Positions 51,601 through 58,637 of a stretch of DNA of 64,000 bases are shown here, piece by piece. Under the pieces are notes generated by a model. That model was given only the letters and a program-made list of their open reading frames with translations, was not told the DNA's origin and made no database searches. The first letter of the stretch is position 1; each line of letters starts with the position of its first letter. The DNA is from Ardenticatenaceae bacterium (GTDB lineage Bacteria > Chloroflexota > Anaerolineae > Promineifilales > Promineifilaceae): positions 1,364,001 to 1,428,000 of the forward strand of contig JACKCB010000001.1 in NCBI GenBank assembly GCA_020634235.1, read 5' to 3'. Both the position numbers and the translations under genes were made by a program.

Positions 51601-52110
51601 GACGTCGCGCTGGGGACGGATGTCGCGCTGGGGCGGGGTTTGGCGGGCTGCCCCGGCCGGGGGCGGCGTACCGGTTTGCGGCGGTGGGGGTGATGGGGTT
51701 TGCGGCGTGGGGCGCACCGGCCGGGAACCGGGATCGGTGCTGCCGGGGAAGGCCACCCGCGGTTGGACGTGGGTGGCATCATGGTCGTAGGTAGGCGGTG
51801 GCGCGCTTATGGTGCGTTCTTCTGGCGGGCGGTAGATGGGGGGGGCGGGCGGCGGCGTCTCGCGCTGGGGCAGGACGACGGGGATGGGTGGCCCGGTGGG
51901 GGTGCTCTGGTCGTCATCCCGGCGGGGGGCGGTAGGGGCAGAACGGCTCCCGGCCGGGGCTACTTCACCTTTTTCCGCATCGCCCATCAGGTCGAGCAGG
52001 GAGATGGTGTCCGGTTCTTCTTCGGTCTTTTTAGGTGGGCGTGGGCTACCCGGCCGGGGAGTAGGCGCTGGCCCGTCTTGCGGTTTCTGCTGCTCGTCTC
52101 GATCGTTCAT
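48604..52110 (-). CDS. Class A penicillin-binding protein with long disordered ends
   Basis: 1168 residues, larger than typical class A PBPs. A ~225-residue Pro-rich cytoplasmic tail precedes a single membrane helix (about 235-262). The GT51 transglycosylase follows ('EDARFYTNPGFDPVGIARAI', 'GASTITQQLVR', 'ELYLNEIYYGN'). The transpeptidase domain has the S-x-x-K serine in 'PGSSIKPLVY', 'SYN' in 'GNSYNIP' and 'KTGTSG'. A C-terminal region of about 230 residues includes an Ig-like segment and ends in TPTPT-rich repeats. It polymerises and crosslinks peptidoglycan. It is evidence for a murein wall in this organism. Cytoplasmic Pro-rich tails are often docking regions for division or elongation proteins, an inference here. 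Confidence 0.92.
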   Translation of the reverse strand: MNDRDEQQKPQDGPAPTPRPGSPRPPKKTEEEPDTISLLDLMGDAEKGEVAPAGSRSAPTAPRRDDDQSTPTGPPIPVVLPQRETPPPAPPIYRPPEERTISAPPPTYDHDATHVQPRVAFPGSTDPGSRPVRPTPQTPSPPPPQTGTPPPAGAARQTPPQRDIRPQRDVRPRPSAPPPRQPVPPPPAGSDIRVSTGAQPPARAAAPPARVVAPAPSKPRRNWGSCFLRLLLLTVLVGVLGVIVSATGAIIGYRFIVRDLPSPTELESRVSTFETAIIYDREGNQLYSLADPNTGNRTYVPLSQISQDLIDATIATEDARFYTNPGFDPVGIARAIYQAAREGEVVSGASTITQQLVRALLLGEDERTERSFQRKVREIVLAAELNRLYPGREGKDKILELYLNEIYYGNLAYGIEAAARTYFDKSAADLTLAEASLLAGLPQAPALWDPFTAPELALNRQAQVLGLMVQGGYITQAQAQTTINESAEIVRSLEPPEIVINHPHFVFTVLQQLENQFGAQAIYQGGLRIYTTLDPAAQALAEQALADNRANANNLGANNAALIAIRPDTGEVLALVGSFDFQDEEIRGQINMAQIPRQPGSSIKPLVYLAALEDGWTPSTLIWDVRTEFPDTANPPYVPKNFDDEFHGPLRLRPALGNSYNIPAVKALEYVGVCEFIGRMQRLGLDSLLDDGCLETGQPRETGLSLALGGREVSPWDMAGAFATLANQGSYIPPVTISRIENSRGEELFAYAPPDPAANQTIRPAHAFLISSILSDDNARQPEFGLNSPLVIPGHTVAAKTGTSGSSASDVRDGWTIGYTPQIVTAVWVGNTDANPVAEGASGFRLATPIWNSFMNRYLADKPELAFLQPASVLQLDICADSGTRPGPNCPRRTNEYFAADQLPLDSSSDFVQRVAVDLWSNLRANEFCQEAVYEANFVSLLVSGRPDVIQRETINARQWVEQTTAGNQWAAARSISLPLRLPPNQSCAQGQPRPEALISSPGPNNEILGDLDIFGTARGPNFTGYRLEYGLTHDPGGWALIQGDQPNPVENQLLGRWDSSQVGQVGPITIRLLVFGPDNPYTPENDPVSLEARVPLMLLQPTGTPTATPTETPTPTPTGTATETPTPTGTATSTPTPTPTGASEEPTPTPTPEPVLPTPTPTGGPYP

Positions 52111-52154
52111 AGTCGATAAAACGCCTACAAGCCGGGAATGTTCCCCCCGGCCGG

Positions 52155-52619
52155 TTAACTCTTATTTTTCACTAACATAGCCCAGGTGCCCCGGTGGACA
52201 ACCTCAGCCGCCTGGTTCAGCACCTGCACCTTCATGGTTACGTTGCCGCCGCCCAGCCGGGGCAGCGCTTTCGTTTCCACCACCTCAATCACGGCGTGGA
52301 TGGTGTCGCCGATCATCACCGGCTTGCTAAACTTCCATTCCAGTTCGCGGAAAGCCAACACCGTGCCTTCGATGATGCCTGTTTGCACCGCCAGCCCGGT
52401 GGCAATGGACAGCACCAGCAAACCATGGGCCACCCGCTGGCCAAAGACACCGGCCCCGGCAAAGACGGCATCGGTGTGAATCTGGTTGAAGTCACCCGAC
52501 AAACCAGCAAACTGCACGATGTCGCTCTCGGTAATGGTCCGGCCGGCGGTGACAACCCTGTCCCCAACAGCAAACTCTTCAAAATGGCGGCCACGCGGCC
52601 GGTATTCCTGCGCACTCAT
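52155..52619 (-). CDS. MaoC-like (R)-specific enoyl-CoA hydratase family protein
   Basis: 154 residues, a single hotdog domain. The hydratase 2 motif is 'AGLSGDFNQIHTDAVFAG' with catalytic D43 and H48 and N45. It probably hydrates 2-enoyl-CoA to (R)-3-hydroxyacyl-CoA or acts on mesaconyl-type CoA esters. This fits fatty-acid metabolism along with the EtfD-like protein, though the two are far apart. AGGAGAAG precedes the ATG. It lies 43 bp after prfA and may be co-transcribed with it. Confidence 0.87.
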   Translation of the reverse strand: MSAQEYRPRGRHFEEFAVGDRVVTAGRTITESDIVQFAGLSGDFNQIHTDAVFAGAGVFGQRVAHGLLVLSIATGLAVQTGIIEGTVLAFRELEWKFSKPVMIGDTIHAVIEVVETKALPRLGGGNVTMKVQVLNQAAEVVHRGTWAMLVKNKS

Positions 52620-52662
52620 AAACTTCTCCTACGGCAATGCTGCCTGTTTGTTTGTGAGCAAA

Positions 52663-53739
52663 TCAGTCGTCAACACCAATGGCCGCCAGTCTGGCCGCCT
52701 GATCGGCAATGCCCAGCGCCTCAAAGAAATCGTCCAGATCGCCCTCCATCACCGCCACCAGGTTGTAGCTGGAGAAGCCAATGCGATGATCGGTAACCCG
52801 GTTTTGCGGATAGTTGTAAGTCCGGATCTTCTCGCTGCGGTCGCCGGTGCCCACCTGCGATTTGCGGTCGGCGGCTGTGGCGGCATCTTGTTTTGCCTCT
52901 TCCAGTTCCTGCAAGCGGCCCTGAAGAATGGCCATGGCCAGCCGCTTGTTTTGCGTCTGGCTGCGTTCACTTTGGACCTTCACCGTAAGACCGGTAGGCT
53001 TGTGGACGATGCGGATAGCGGTGGCGTTTTTCTGCATGTGCTGCCCGCCCGGTCCGGAGGAGAAGGTGCTGGTGATGTCTAGTTCGCGTTCGTCCAGCGT
53101 CACCTCTACGTCTTCAACTTCGGCCATGACGGCCACAGTGGCCGTGCTGGTGTGGATGCGCCCCTGTGACTCGGTGATGGGCACGCGCTGGACGCGATGG
53201 ACGCCGCTTTCATATTTCAGGCGGGAGAACGCCCCGCGCCCTTTGATGGCCAGGATGACTTCTTTGTAACCGCCCACGCCGATTTCGTTGGCGTCGATTA
53301 TCTCGGTCTTCCAGTTGTGGGTCTCGGCGTAGCGGCTGTACATGCGCAGCAGATCGGCAGCAAAGATGGCGGCTTCGTCGCCACCGGCCCCAGCACGGAT
53401 TTCCATGAGGACGTTTTTGTCGTCGCGGGGGTCTTTGGGCACCAGCAAGCGGCGTAGTTCGTCGTCCAGCGCGTCCACGGCGCTTTCCAGGCGCATGATC
53501 TCTTCTTCGGCCATGACCACCATGTCGGGGTCGTCGCCCAGGGTGAGGAGTTCGCGAGTTTCTTCCAGTTCGTTGGCCAGTTTTAGCCGCTCGTGGTAGG
53601 CGCTGACAATGGGCTGCAGGTCGGAGCGTTCCTGAGCCAGCTCGTTCAGGCGGGTGTAATCGGCCAGCACGTCGGGGCTGGCCATTTGCTGCTCCAGTTC
53701 TTCGTATCTTTGGGCAATCCTGGCTATCTTGTCTAACAT
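52663..53739 (-). CDS. prfA: Peptide chain release factor 1
   Basis: 358 residues from the ATG at 53739, the usual RF1 length; the open frame extends 34 codons upstream without conservation. The GGQ motif is 231-233 ('SGPGGQHM') and the stop-codon-reading P-x-T motif is 'VPITES' (187-189), which identifies RF1 (UAA/UAG). The residues after GGQ, 'HMQKNATAIR', differ from the usual 'HVNKTDSAVR'. Its N-terminal coiled region and domain 3 are otherwise standard. Confidence 0.95.
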   Translation of the reverse strand: MLDKIARIAQRYEELEQQMASPDVLADYTRLNELAQERSDLQPIVSAYHERLKLANELEETRELLTLGDDPDMVVMAEEEIMRLESAVDALDDELRRLLVPKDPRDDKNVLMEIRAGAGGDEAAIFAADLLRMYSRYAETHNWKTEIIDANEIGVGGYKEVILAIKGRGAFSRLKYESGVHRVQRVPITESQGRIHTSTATVAVMAEVEDVEVTLDERELDITSTFSSGPGGQHMQKNATAIRIVHKPTGLTVKVQSERSQTQNKRLAMAILQGRLQELEEAKQDAATAADRKSQVGTGDRSEKIRTYNYPQNRVTDHRIGFSSYNLVAVMEGDLDDFFEALGIADQAARLAAIGVDD

Positions 53740-54075
53740 AGGCGTGTATTTCTTTTCCGGTTCCTTCGTTTTTGTTGCGCAGTGTGCGGTTGGGGCACAG
53801 TGTAACGATTGATTATAGAGCGGGATGAGCGGGCGCGTCAAGGCAGGTGGCGTGGCTGGCGGCGGGCCGCCCCCGGCCGGGACTGGCCAATCTATCTAAT
53901 CCCCGGCCAACTGGTTTGTACACCTTGACCCAATTCCCGATTTGGTCCCCCACCCGGCCGGGGAACCCTATGGCCCATCCCAATTTATGCTACAATTATG
54001 CGCCAATCAGGTCACAGAGGCTTCCCGGCCGGGTGGCACCGGGCCAGAACCGTGAGGAGAAACACAAAAAGAGGC
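53740..54075. other. Divergent intergenic region, prfA / esterase
   Basis: 336 bp with three CCCGGCCGGG copies (about 53872, 53954 and 54025) and an extended -10 promoter at 53988. The open frame reaching from 53998 into the esterase gene lacks conservation before 54076. No RNA gene seen. Confidence 0.6.
53988..53996 (+). promoter_or_regulatory. Extended -10 promoter of the esterase/ATP-grasp cluster
   Basis: TG-C-TACAAT, 80 nt upstream of the esterase ATG. No clear -35. Confidence 0.45.
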
Positions 54076-54795
54076 ATGAATCGAGAATACCACCACTGGT
54101 ACAGCCCATCACTGGGGCACGACATGGAGCTGCTCATCTTCGGCCATGCCGGTGCGCGCGTTTTGGTTTTCCCCACCTCCATGGGCAAATATTACGAATG
54201 GGAAGACCGGGGCATGGTCCATGCCCTCAGCGACTTCATCGACCAGGGCTGGATGCAACTCTACTGCGTCGACAGCGTCGATAAAGAGAGCTGGTATGCC
54301 CGCTGGAAACACCCCCTGGACCGCGCCCGCCGCCAGACCGATTACGAAAACTACCTGACGCGCGAAGTGCTGCCTCTCTCCACCAGCAAAAACAGCAACC
54401 CGTTCCTGATCACCATCGGGGCCAGTTTTGGAGCTTACCACGCCGTCAACTTCGCCCTGCGCCACCCCCACCTCACCGGCCGGGCCATTGGCCTCAGCGG
54501 AGTCTACAACATGGCCCCCTGGACCGACGGCTACGGAGGCGGCGAGGTCTACTTCCACAACCCGGTGGCCTATATTGCCAACGAACATGACGAATGGCGC
54601 ATAGAGGCCATCCGCCGCGTGGACCTGATCCTGGCCACCGGCCGGGATGACCCCCTACGCAGCCAAAACGAAGAGTTCTCCCACCTGCTGTGGCAAAAGC
54701 ACATCTGGCATGCCCTACGCATTTGGGATGGCTGGGCCCACGATTGGCCCTACTGGAAACAGATGGTCCGCCTGTACATCGGCGGATCGGATTGA
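54076..54795 (+). CDS. Esterase-like alpha/beta hydrolase (COG4947-like)
   Basis: 239 residues from the ATG at 54076. The N-terminus 'HHWYSPSLGHDMELLIFGHAGARVLVFPTSMGKYYEWED' is the hallmark of a small family of putative esterases. The nucleophile is S117 in 'IGASFGAYHA', the acid probably D191 or D192 in 'ATGRDDPLR', and the base H222 in 'GWAHDW'. No signal peptide, so it is cytoplasmic. The real substrate of this family is not known to me. It is followed 160 bp later by three ATP-grasp genes in the same direction, suggesting that it hydrolyses or transfers an acyl/ester group of their product. Confidence 0.78.
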   Translation: MNREYHHWYSPSLGHDMELLIFGHAGARVLVFPTSMGKYYEWEDRGMVHALSDFIDQGWMQLYCVDSVDKESWYARWKHPLDRARRQTDYENYLTREVLPLSTSKNSNPFLITIGASFGAYHAVNFALRHPHLTGRAIGLSGVYNMAPWTDGYGGGEVYFHNPVAYIANEHDEWRIEAIRRVDLILATGRDDPLRSQNEEFSHLLWQKHIWHALRIWDGWAHDWPYWKQMVRLYIGGSD

Positions 54796-54955
54796 GCGGC
54801 CCGGCCGGGTTAGGGCTTGCCACCATCACAGCACCTCCGCCGGCACCCACCCACCCGGCAGCGGCCATTGACAAAAACACAAGCGGGCCGGAACAACATC
54901 CCCTTATTCCCCATGCAGCCCGCTCCAGACTATAAACCAGCATAGCGAGGAGATT

Positions 54956-55873
54956 ATGACACTAAAAATTGGCCTGTTTGTTGGACGCGAATGGTCCTTC
55001 CCGCCCGCCTTTATCGAAGAGGTAAACCGGCGCGATGAAGGCGTCATCGCCGAATACGTCAAGATTGGCGGCACCGTCATGGACGAACCCTGTCCCTACG
55101 CCGTCATCATCGACCGTATCTCCCACGAAGTCCCTTACTACCGCACCTATCTCAAAAACGCCGTCCTGCAAGGCACGCGGGTGGTCAACAACCCCTTCAT
55201 GTGGACCGCCGACGACAAATTCTTCGAAGCCTCCCTGGCCACCAAGCTCGGCATCGCCAGCCCCAAAACCGTCGTCCTGCCCAACAAGCAGTACGTGCCC
55301 GGCATCATCCACCCCGACAGCCTGCGCAACCTCGACGCCGTAGACTGGGACGGCATCATCCGCTACCTCGGCCTACCCGTGGTCCTCAAAGATGCCCACG
55401 GCGGCGGCTGGCGCGATGTCTACATCTGCCAGTCCAAAGAAGAACTCATCTACAGCTACGATCAGTCCGGCCTGCTCACCATGATTGCCCAGGAGTTCAT
55501 CGAATGGGAGCATTATGTGCGCTGCATGTGCCTGGGCCAGCAAGAAGTGCTGCCCATGAAATATGATCCCAAAGAGCGCAAATACCACGTCGAGCATGCC
55601 CACCTCAGCCCCGAATTGGGCCAGCGCATCGTTGCCGAATCACTGGCCCTCGTCCAGGCCCTGGGCTACGACATGAACACCGTCGAATGGGCCATCCGCG
55701 ACGGCGTGCCCTACGCCATCGACTTCATGAACCCCGCCCCGGACATGGACATCTACTCGCTGACCCCCTTCTACTTTGATTGGGCCGTGAAAGGCATGGC
55801 CAGCATGGCCATCCGCCTGGCCAAAGAAGCCCAACCCCAACTGCAAGAAATGCGCTGGAACCAGTTATTCTAG
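54956..55873 (+). CDS. ATP-grasp ligase 1 (RimK-like)
   Basis: 305 residues, GAGGAG directly upstream. An N-terminal alpha/beta pre-ATP-grasp domain ('KIGLFVGREWSFPPAFIEEVN') leads to an ATP-grasp core: 'ADDKFFEASLATKLGIASPKTVVLP' (about 83-107), the Lys strand 'GLPVVLKDAHGGGWRDVYIC', 'QEFIEWEHYVRCMCLG', and the metal-binding end 'DFMNPAPDMDIYS'. This arrangement is like RimK/D-Ala-D-Ala-type ligases, which join a carboxylate to an amine through an acyl-phosphate. The final 'DFMNPAPD' has Asp/Asn in place of the commoner 'ExNxxP'. The substrates are unknown. It lies 76 bp before ligase 2. Confidence 0.8.
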   Translation: MTLKIGLFVGREWSFPPAFIEEVNRRDEGVIAEYVKIGGTVMDEPCPYAVIIDRISHEVPYYRTYLKNAVLQGTRVVNNPFMWTADDKFFEASLATKLGIASPKTVVLPNKQYVPGIIHPDSLRNLDAVDWDGIIRYLGLPVVLKDAHGGGWRDVYICQSKEELIYSYDQSGLLTMIAQEFIEWEHYVRCMCLGQQEVLPMKYDPKERKYHVEHAHLSPELGQRIVAESLALVQALGYDMNTVEWAIRDGVPYAIDFMNPAPDMDIYSLTPFYFDWAVKGMASMAIRLAKEAQPQLQEMRWNQLF

Positions 55874-55949
55874 TCATCAAATGCCAGCGCGCACAGGCGT
55901 GAATGGCTGCTCAGAAAATTCGTGATCACATTTGTCAGGATGAGAAACT

Positions 55950-57305
55950 ATGGGACTCCAAGACGCAATCCAGACTTACCACGACTTGCTCACCGAAGAA
56001 CTGGCCATCGAAACCCAGGAACAGCTTAACGATCAACTCCGGCGCCAGGGGCTGTACTTTGGTGACCGGCCGTTATGCACCGTACTGCGCCCCCGGTTTC
56101 TCACCTACACGCAATATCGCTACCTGCAAACCGCCATCCGTCCCCTCCTGAGAGCCTTCGACCGCGCCTACCGCGCCGCCCTGGTCAGCGAAGAGGTTCG
56201 CGAGCAGTTCAGCCTGTATGACTGGGAAGAGGAGTTGATTAAAGTCGATCCCGGCTTTAGCAGCCCGACCCCCGTCTCGCGGCTCGACGCCTTCTTCATT
56301 CCCCAAACGCAGCAGCTTGGCTTCACCGAATACAACGCCGAAGTCCCGGCCGCGTCAGCCTACAACGACGCGCTCTCCGAAGTTTTCTACGGACTGCCCA
56401 TCACCCGTGAATTCCTGCACCATTTCGAGATGCGCTCTTTGCCCACCCGCTACCGGGTCATGCACGCCCTGCTCGATGCCTTCCGCCAATGGTCCGGTGG
56501 GCGGCGCGAAGAACCACGCCTGGCCATCCTGGACTGGTCTACCGTGCCCACCTACAGCGAGTTCCGCCTCTTCCTGGACTATTTCCACTCCCAGGGGCTA
56601 GAATGCGTCATCTGCGACCCGCGCGAAGTGGAGTACCGCAAGGATGGCCTCTATTACGGCGATTTTCACATCAACCTGATCTACAAGCGCGTCCTGATCA
56701 CCGAATTAATCGAAGAAGGGGGCCTGGACCATCCCGTGGTGCAGGCCGTGAAGGATGGCGCGGTGTGCATGGTCAACCCATTCCGCTGCAAGCTGCTGTA
56801 CAAGAAGCTCAGCCTGGCCGTGCTCAGCGACGAGCGCAACAGCCACCTCTTCGACACCACCGAGCAGCAGGCCATCAACAACTGCGTCCCCTGGACGCGC
56901 CGGGTGGAAGAGCGGCACACCCTGTACCAGGGCGGGAAGGTCGATCTGGTGCCGTTTGTGCTGGCCCATCGCGAACGCTTCACGGTGAAGCCCAACGACG
57001 ATTATGGCGGGCACGGCATCACCCTGGGCTGGACTGTGGACGCGGCCACCTGGGAGCAGGCGGTGCTGCGCGCCCTGGCCACGCCGCACGTGGTGCAGGA
57101 ACGGATCGCCATTCCCACTGAGCCTTATCCCAGTGTCGTCGATGGACAACTGCGAATTACCGACAGAATGCTGGACACCGCGCCGTTTATCTTTTACGGG
57201 GATTATGTGGATGGCTGCCTGACCCGCCTCTCCACCGACCCGCTGCTGAACGTCACGGCCGGGGGCGGCTCATCGGTGCCCACCTTCGTTGTAGATAGAC
57301 GCTAG
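55950..57305 (+). CDS. ATP-grasp ligase 2 (circularly permuted / glutathionylspermidine-synthase-like)
   Basis: 451 residues. The N-terminal half has 'LDAFFIPQTQQLGFTEYNAEVPAASAYNDALSEVF' (about 110-145), in which 'EYNAE.P' is typical of the circularly permuted ATP-grasp group and of the glutathionylspermidine synthetase amidase-less domain. The later core shows 'MVNPFRCKLLYKKLSLAVLSD', 'RFTVKPNDDYGGHGITLG' (Lys and glycine loop), 'HVVQERIAIP' and 'VTAGGGSSVPTFVV' at the end. Such proteins ligate a carboxylate to an amine. Family placement is by motif only. It lies between the other two ATP-grasp genes (42 bp before ligase 3), in the same direction. Confidence 0.77.
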   Translation: MGLQDAIQTYHDLLTEELAIETQEQLNDQLRRQGLYFGDRPLCTVLRPRFLTYTQYRYLQTAIRPLLRAFDRAYRAALVSEEVREQFSLYDWEEELIKVDPGFSSPTPVSRLDAFFIPQTQQLGFTEYNAEVPAASAYNDALSEVFYGLPITREFLHHFEMRSLPTRYRVMHALLDAFRQWSGGRREEPRLAILDWSTVPTYSEFRLFLDYFHSQGLECVICDPREVEYRKDGLYYGDFHINLIYKRVLITELIEEGGLDHPVVQAVKDGAVCMVNPFRCKLLYKKLSLAVLSDERNSHLFDTTEQQAINNCVPWTRRVEERHTLYQGGKVDLVPFVLAHRERFTVKPNDDYGGHGITLGWTVDAATWEQAVLRALATPHVVQERIAIPTEPYPSVVDGQLRITDRMLDTAPFIFYGDYVDGCLTRLSTDPLLNVTAGGGSSVPTFVVDRR

Positions 57306-57347
57306 CAGCGTGTCACATTGGCAACTGACCCGCCACAGGAGTTTTCT

Positions 57348-58550
57348 ATGTCTGAACGCCCGGTGACAATCTTGTGCCTGGCCAGTTACTTCAAGGGAAC
57401 ACGTTTCTTGCAGGCCGCCAGCGAGATTGGCTGCCATGTTATCCTGCTGACTCGCGAGAAGCTGAAAGACGAGCCGTGGCCCATGGACAGCGTCAGCGAG
57501 CGCTTTTTGATGCCCACGCTGAGCAAAGAGCCAGACATTAGCAATGCCGTCAGCTACCTCGCTCGCGAGCGCGTCATCGACCGCATTGTGCCGCTAGATG
57601 ATTATGACGTGATGACCGCGGCCGGACTGCGGGAGCATTTACGGCTGCCGGGGCCAGGGCAGTCGGTGGGCCGTCATTACCGGGACAAGCTGGCCATGCG
57701 CGTGCGGGCACAGCAGGCCGGGGTGCGCGTACCGGCCTTCACCGGGGTGTTCAACTATGGCCAGGTACATGCGTTCATGCAGCAGGTGCCCGCGCCCTGG
57801 GTGCTAAAGCCGCGCATGGAAGCGGGCGCCATGGGCATCAAGCTCATCCACCACGCGGACGAGTTGTGGAGCTGGCTAAGTGAGTTGGGCGATGCACAGT
57901 CGCATTTCTTGCTGGAGCAGTACATCCCCGGCCGGGTCTATCACGTCGACAGCCTGCTGTGGAACCACGACGTCATCTTTGCCGCCGCCCACAAATACGG
58001 CCGCCCACCCATGAACGTAGCCCACGAAGGGGGCGTCTTCATCACCTACACCCTGCCCAACGAATCAGACGAGGCACAAGAGCTGCTGCACATGAACCGC
58101 CAGGTCATGGCCGCCCTGGGCCTGGAATATGGGGCCAGCCACACCGAATTCATTCGCGGCGAAGACGGCCAGCTCTACTTCCTGGAAACCGCCGCCCGCG
58201 TGGGCGGGGCCAGCATCGACGAACTGGTGGAGGCGGCGACCGGGTTAAACTTGTGGGCCGAATGGGCTCGCCTGGAGCAGGCCCACGCCCGCGGCGTGGC
58301 CTACCAACTGCCGCCTATCCGCAATGAGTACGCCGGGCTGCTGGTCTGCCTGGCCCGCCAGGAATGGCCCGATTACGGGGCATTCGACGCGCCGGAAGTG
58401 GTGTGGCGTTTACATAAAAAGCATCACGCCGGCTTGATTGTAGCCTCAGGCGACCCCGGCCGGGTGCAAACCCTCCTCCACGACTACGGCCAGCGCTTCG
58501 CCGGCACCTTCCTGGCCGTCGCCCCCCCGCTGGACAAAGCCCCCGAATAA
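57348..58550 (+). CDS. ATP-grasp ligase 3 (carboxylase/amino-acid-ligase type)
   Basis: 400 residues from the ATG at 57348, with AGGAG before it. The N-terminal Rossmann-like domain is 'ILCLASYFKGTRFLQAASEIGCHVILLTRE', followed by 'YRDKLAMRVRAQQAGVRVPAF'. The ATP-grasp core has 'PWVLKPRMEAGAMGIKLI', 'FLLEQYIPGRVYHVDSLLW' and 'GQLYFLETAARVGGASIDELVEAATGLNLWAEWARLE'. This resembles the biotin-carboxylase/L-amino-acid ligase (BacD-like) branch. Two CCCGGCCGGG copies lie in this gene but none in the previous two. It ends the cluster, with a strong bidirectional terminator behind it. Confidence 0.8.
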   Translation: MSERPVTILCLASYFKGTRFLQAASEIGCHVILLTREKLKDEPWPMDSVSERFLMPTLSKEPDISNAVSYLARERVIDRIVPLDDYDVMTAAGLREHLRLPGPGQSVGRHYRDKLAMRVRAQQAGVRVPAFTGVFNYGQVHAFMQQVPAPWVLKPRMEAGAMGIKLIHHADELWSWLSELGDAQSHFLLEQYIPGRVYHVDSLLWNHDVIFAAAHKYGRPPMNVAHEGGVFITYTLPNESDEAQELLHMNRQVMAALGLEYGASHTEFIRGEDGQLYFLETAARVGGASIDELVEAATGLNLWAEWARLEQAHARGVAYQLPPIRNEYAGLLVCLARQEWPDYGAFDAPEVVWRLHKKHHAGLIVASGDPGRVQTLLHDYGQRFAGTFLAVAPPLDKAPE

Positions 58551-58571
58551 CTGGCGCACCAGCCAATCAGC

Positions 58572-58618
58572 AAAAAGGCCAGGCAAGCCCCAAACAACTT
58601 GCCTGGCCTTTTCCGTTT
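58572..58618. terminator. Bidirectional intrinsic terminator
   Basis: A perfect 15-bp stem, AAAAGGCCAGGCAAG (58573-58587) / CTTGCCTGGCCTTTT (58598-58612), with a 10-nt loop. T-rich ends on both strands serve the ATP-grasp cluster (plus) and the S9 peptidase gene (minus). Confidence 0.9.
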
Positions 58619-58637
58619 TACCGGGCGTGCAAGCAGC

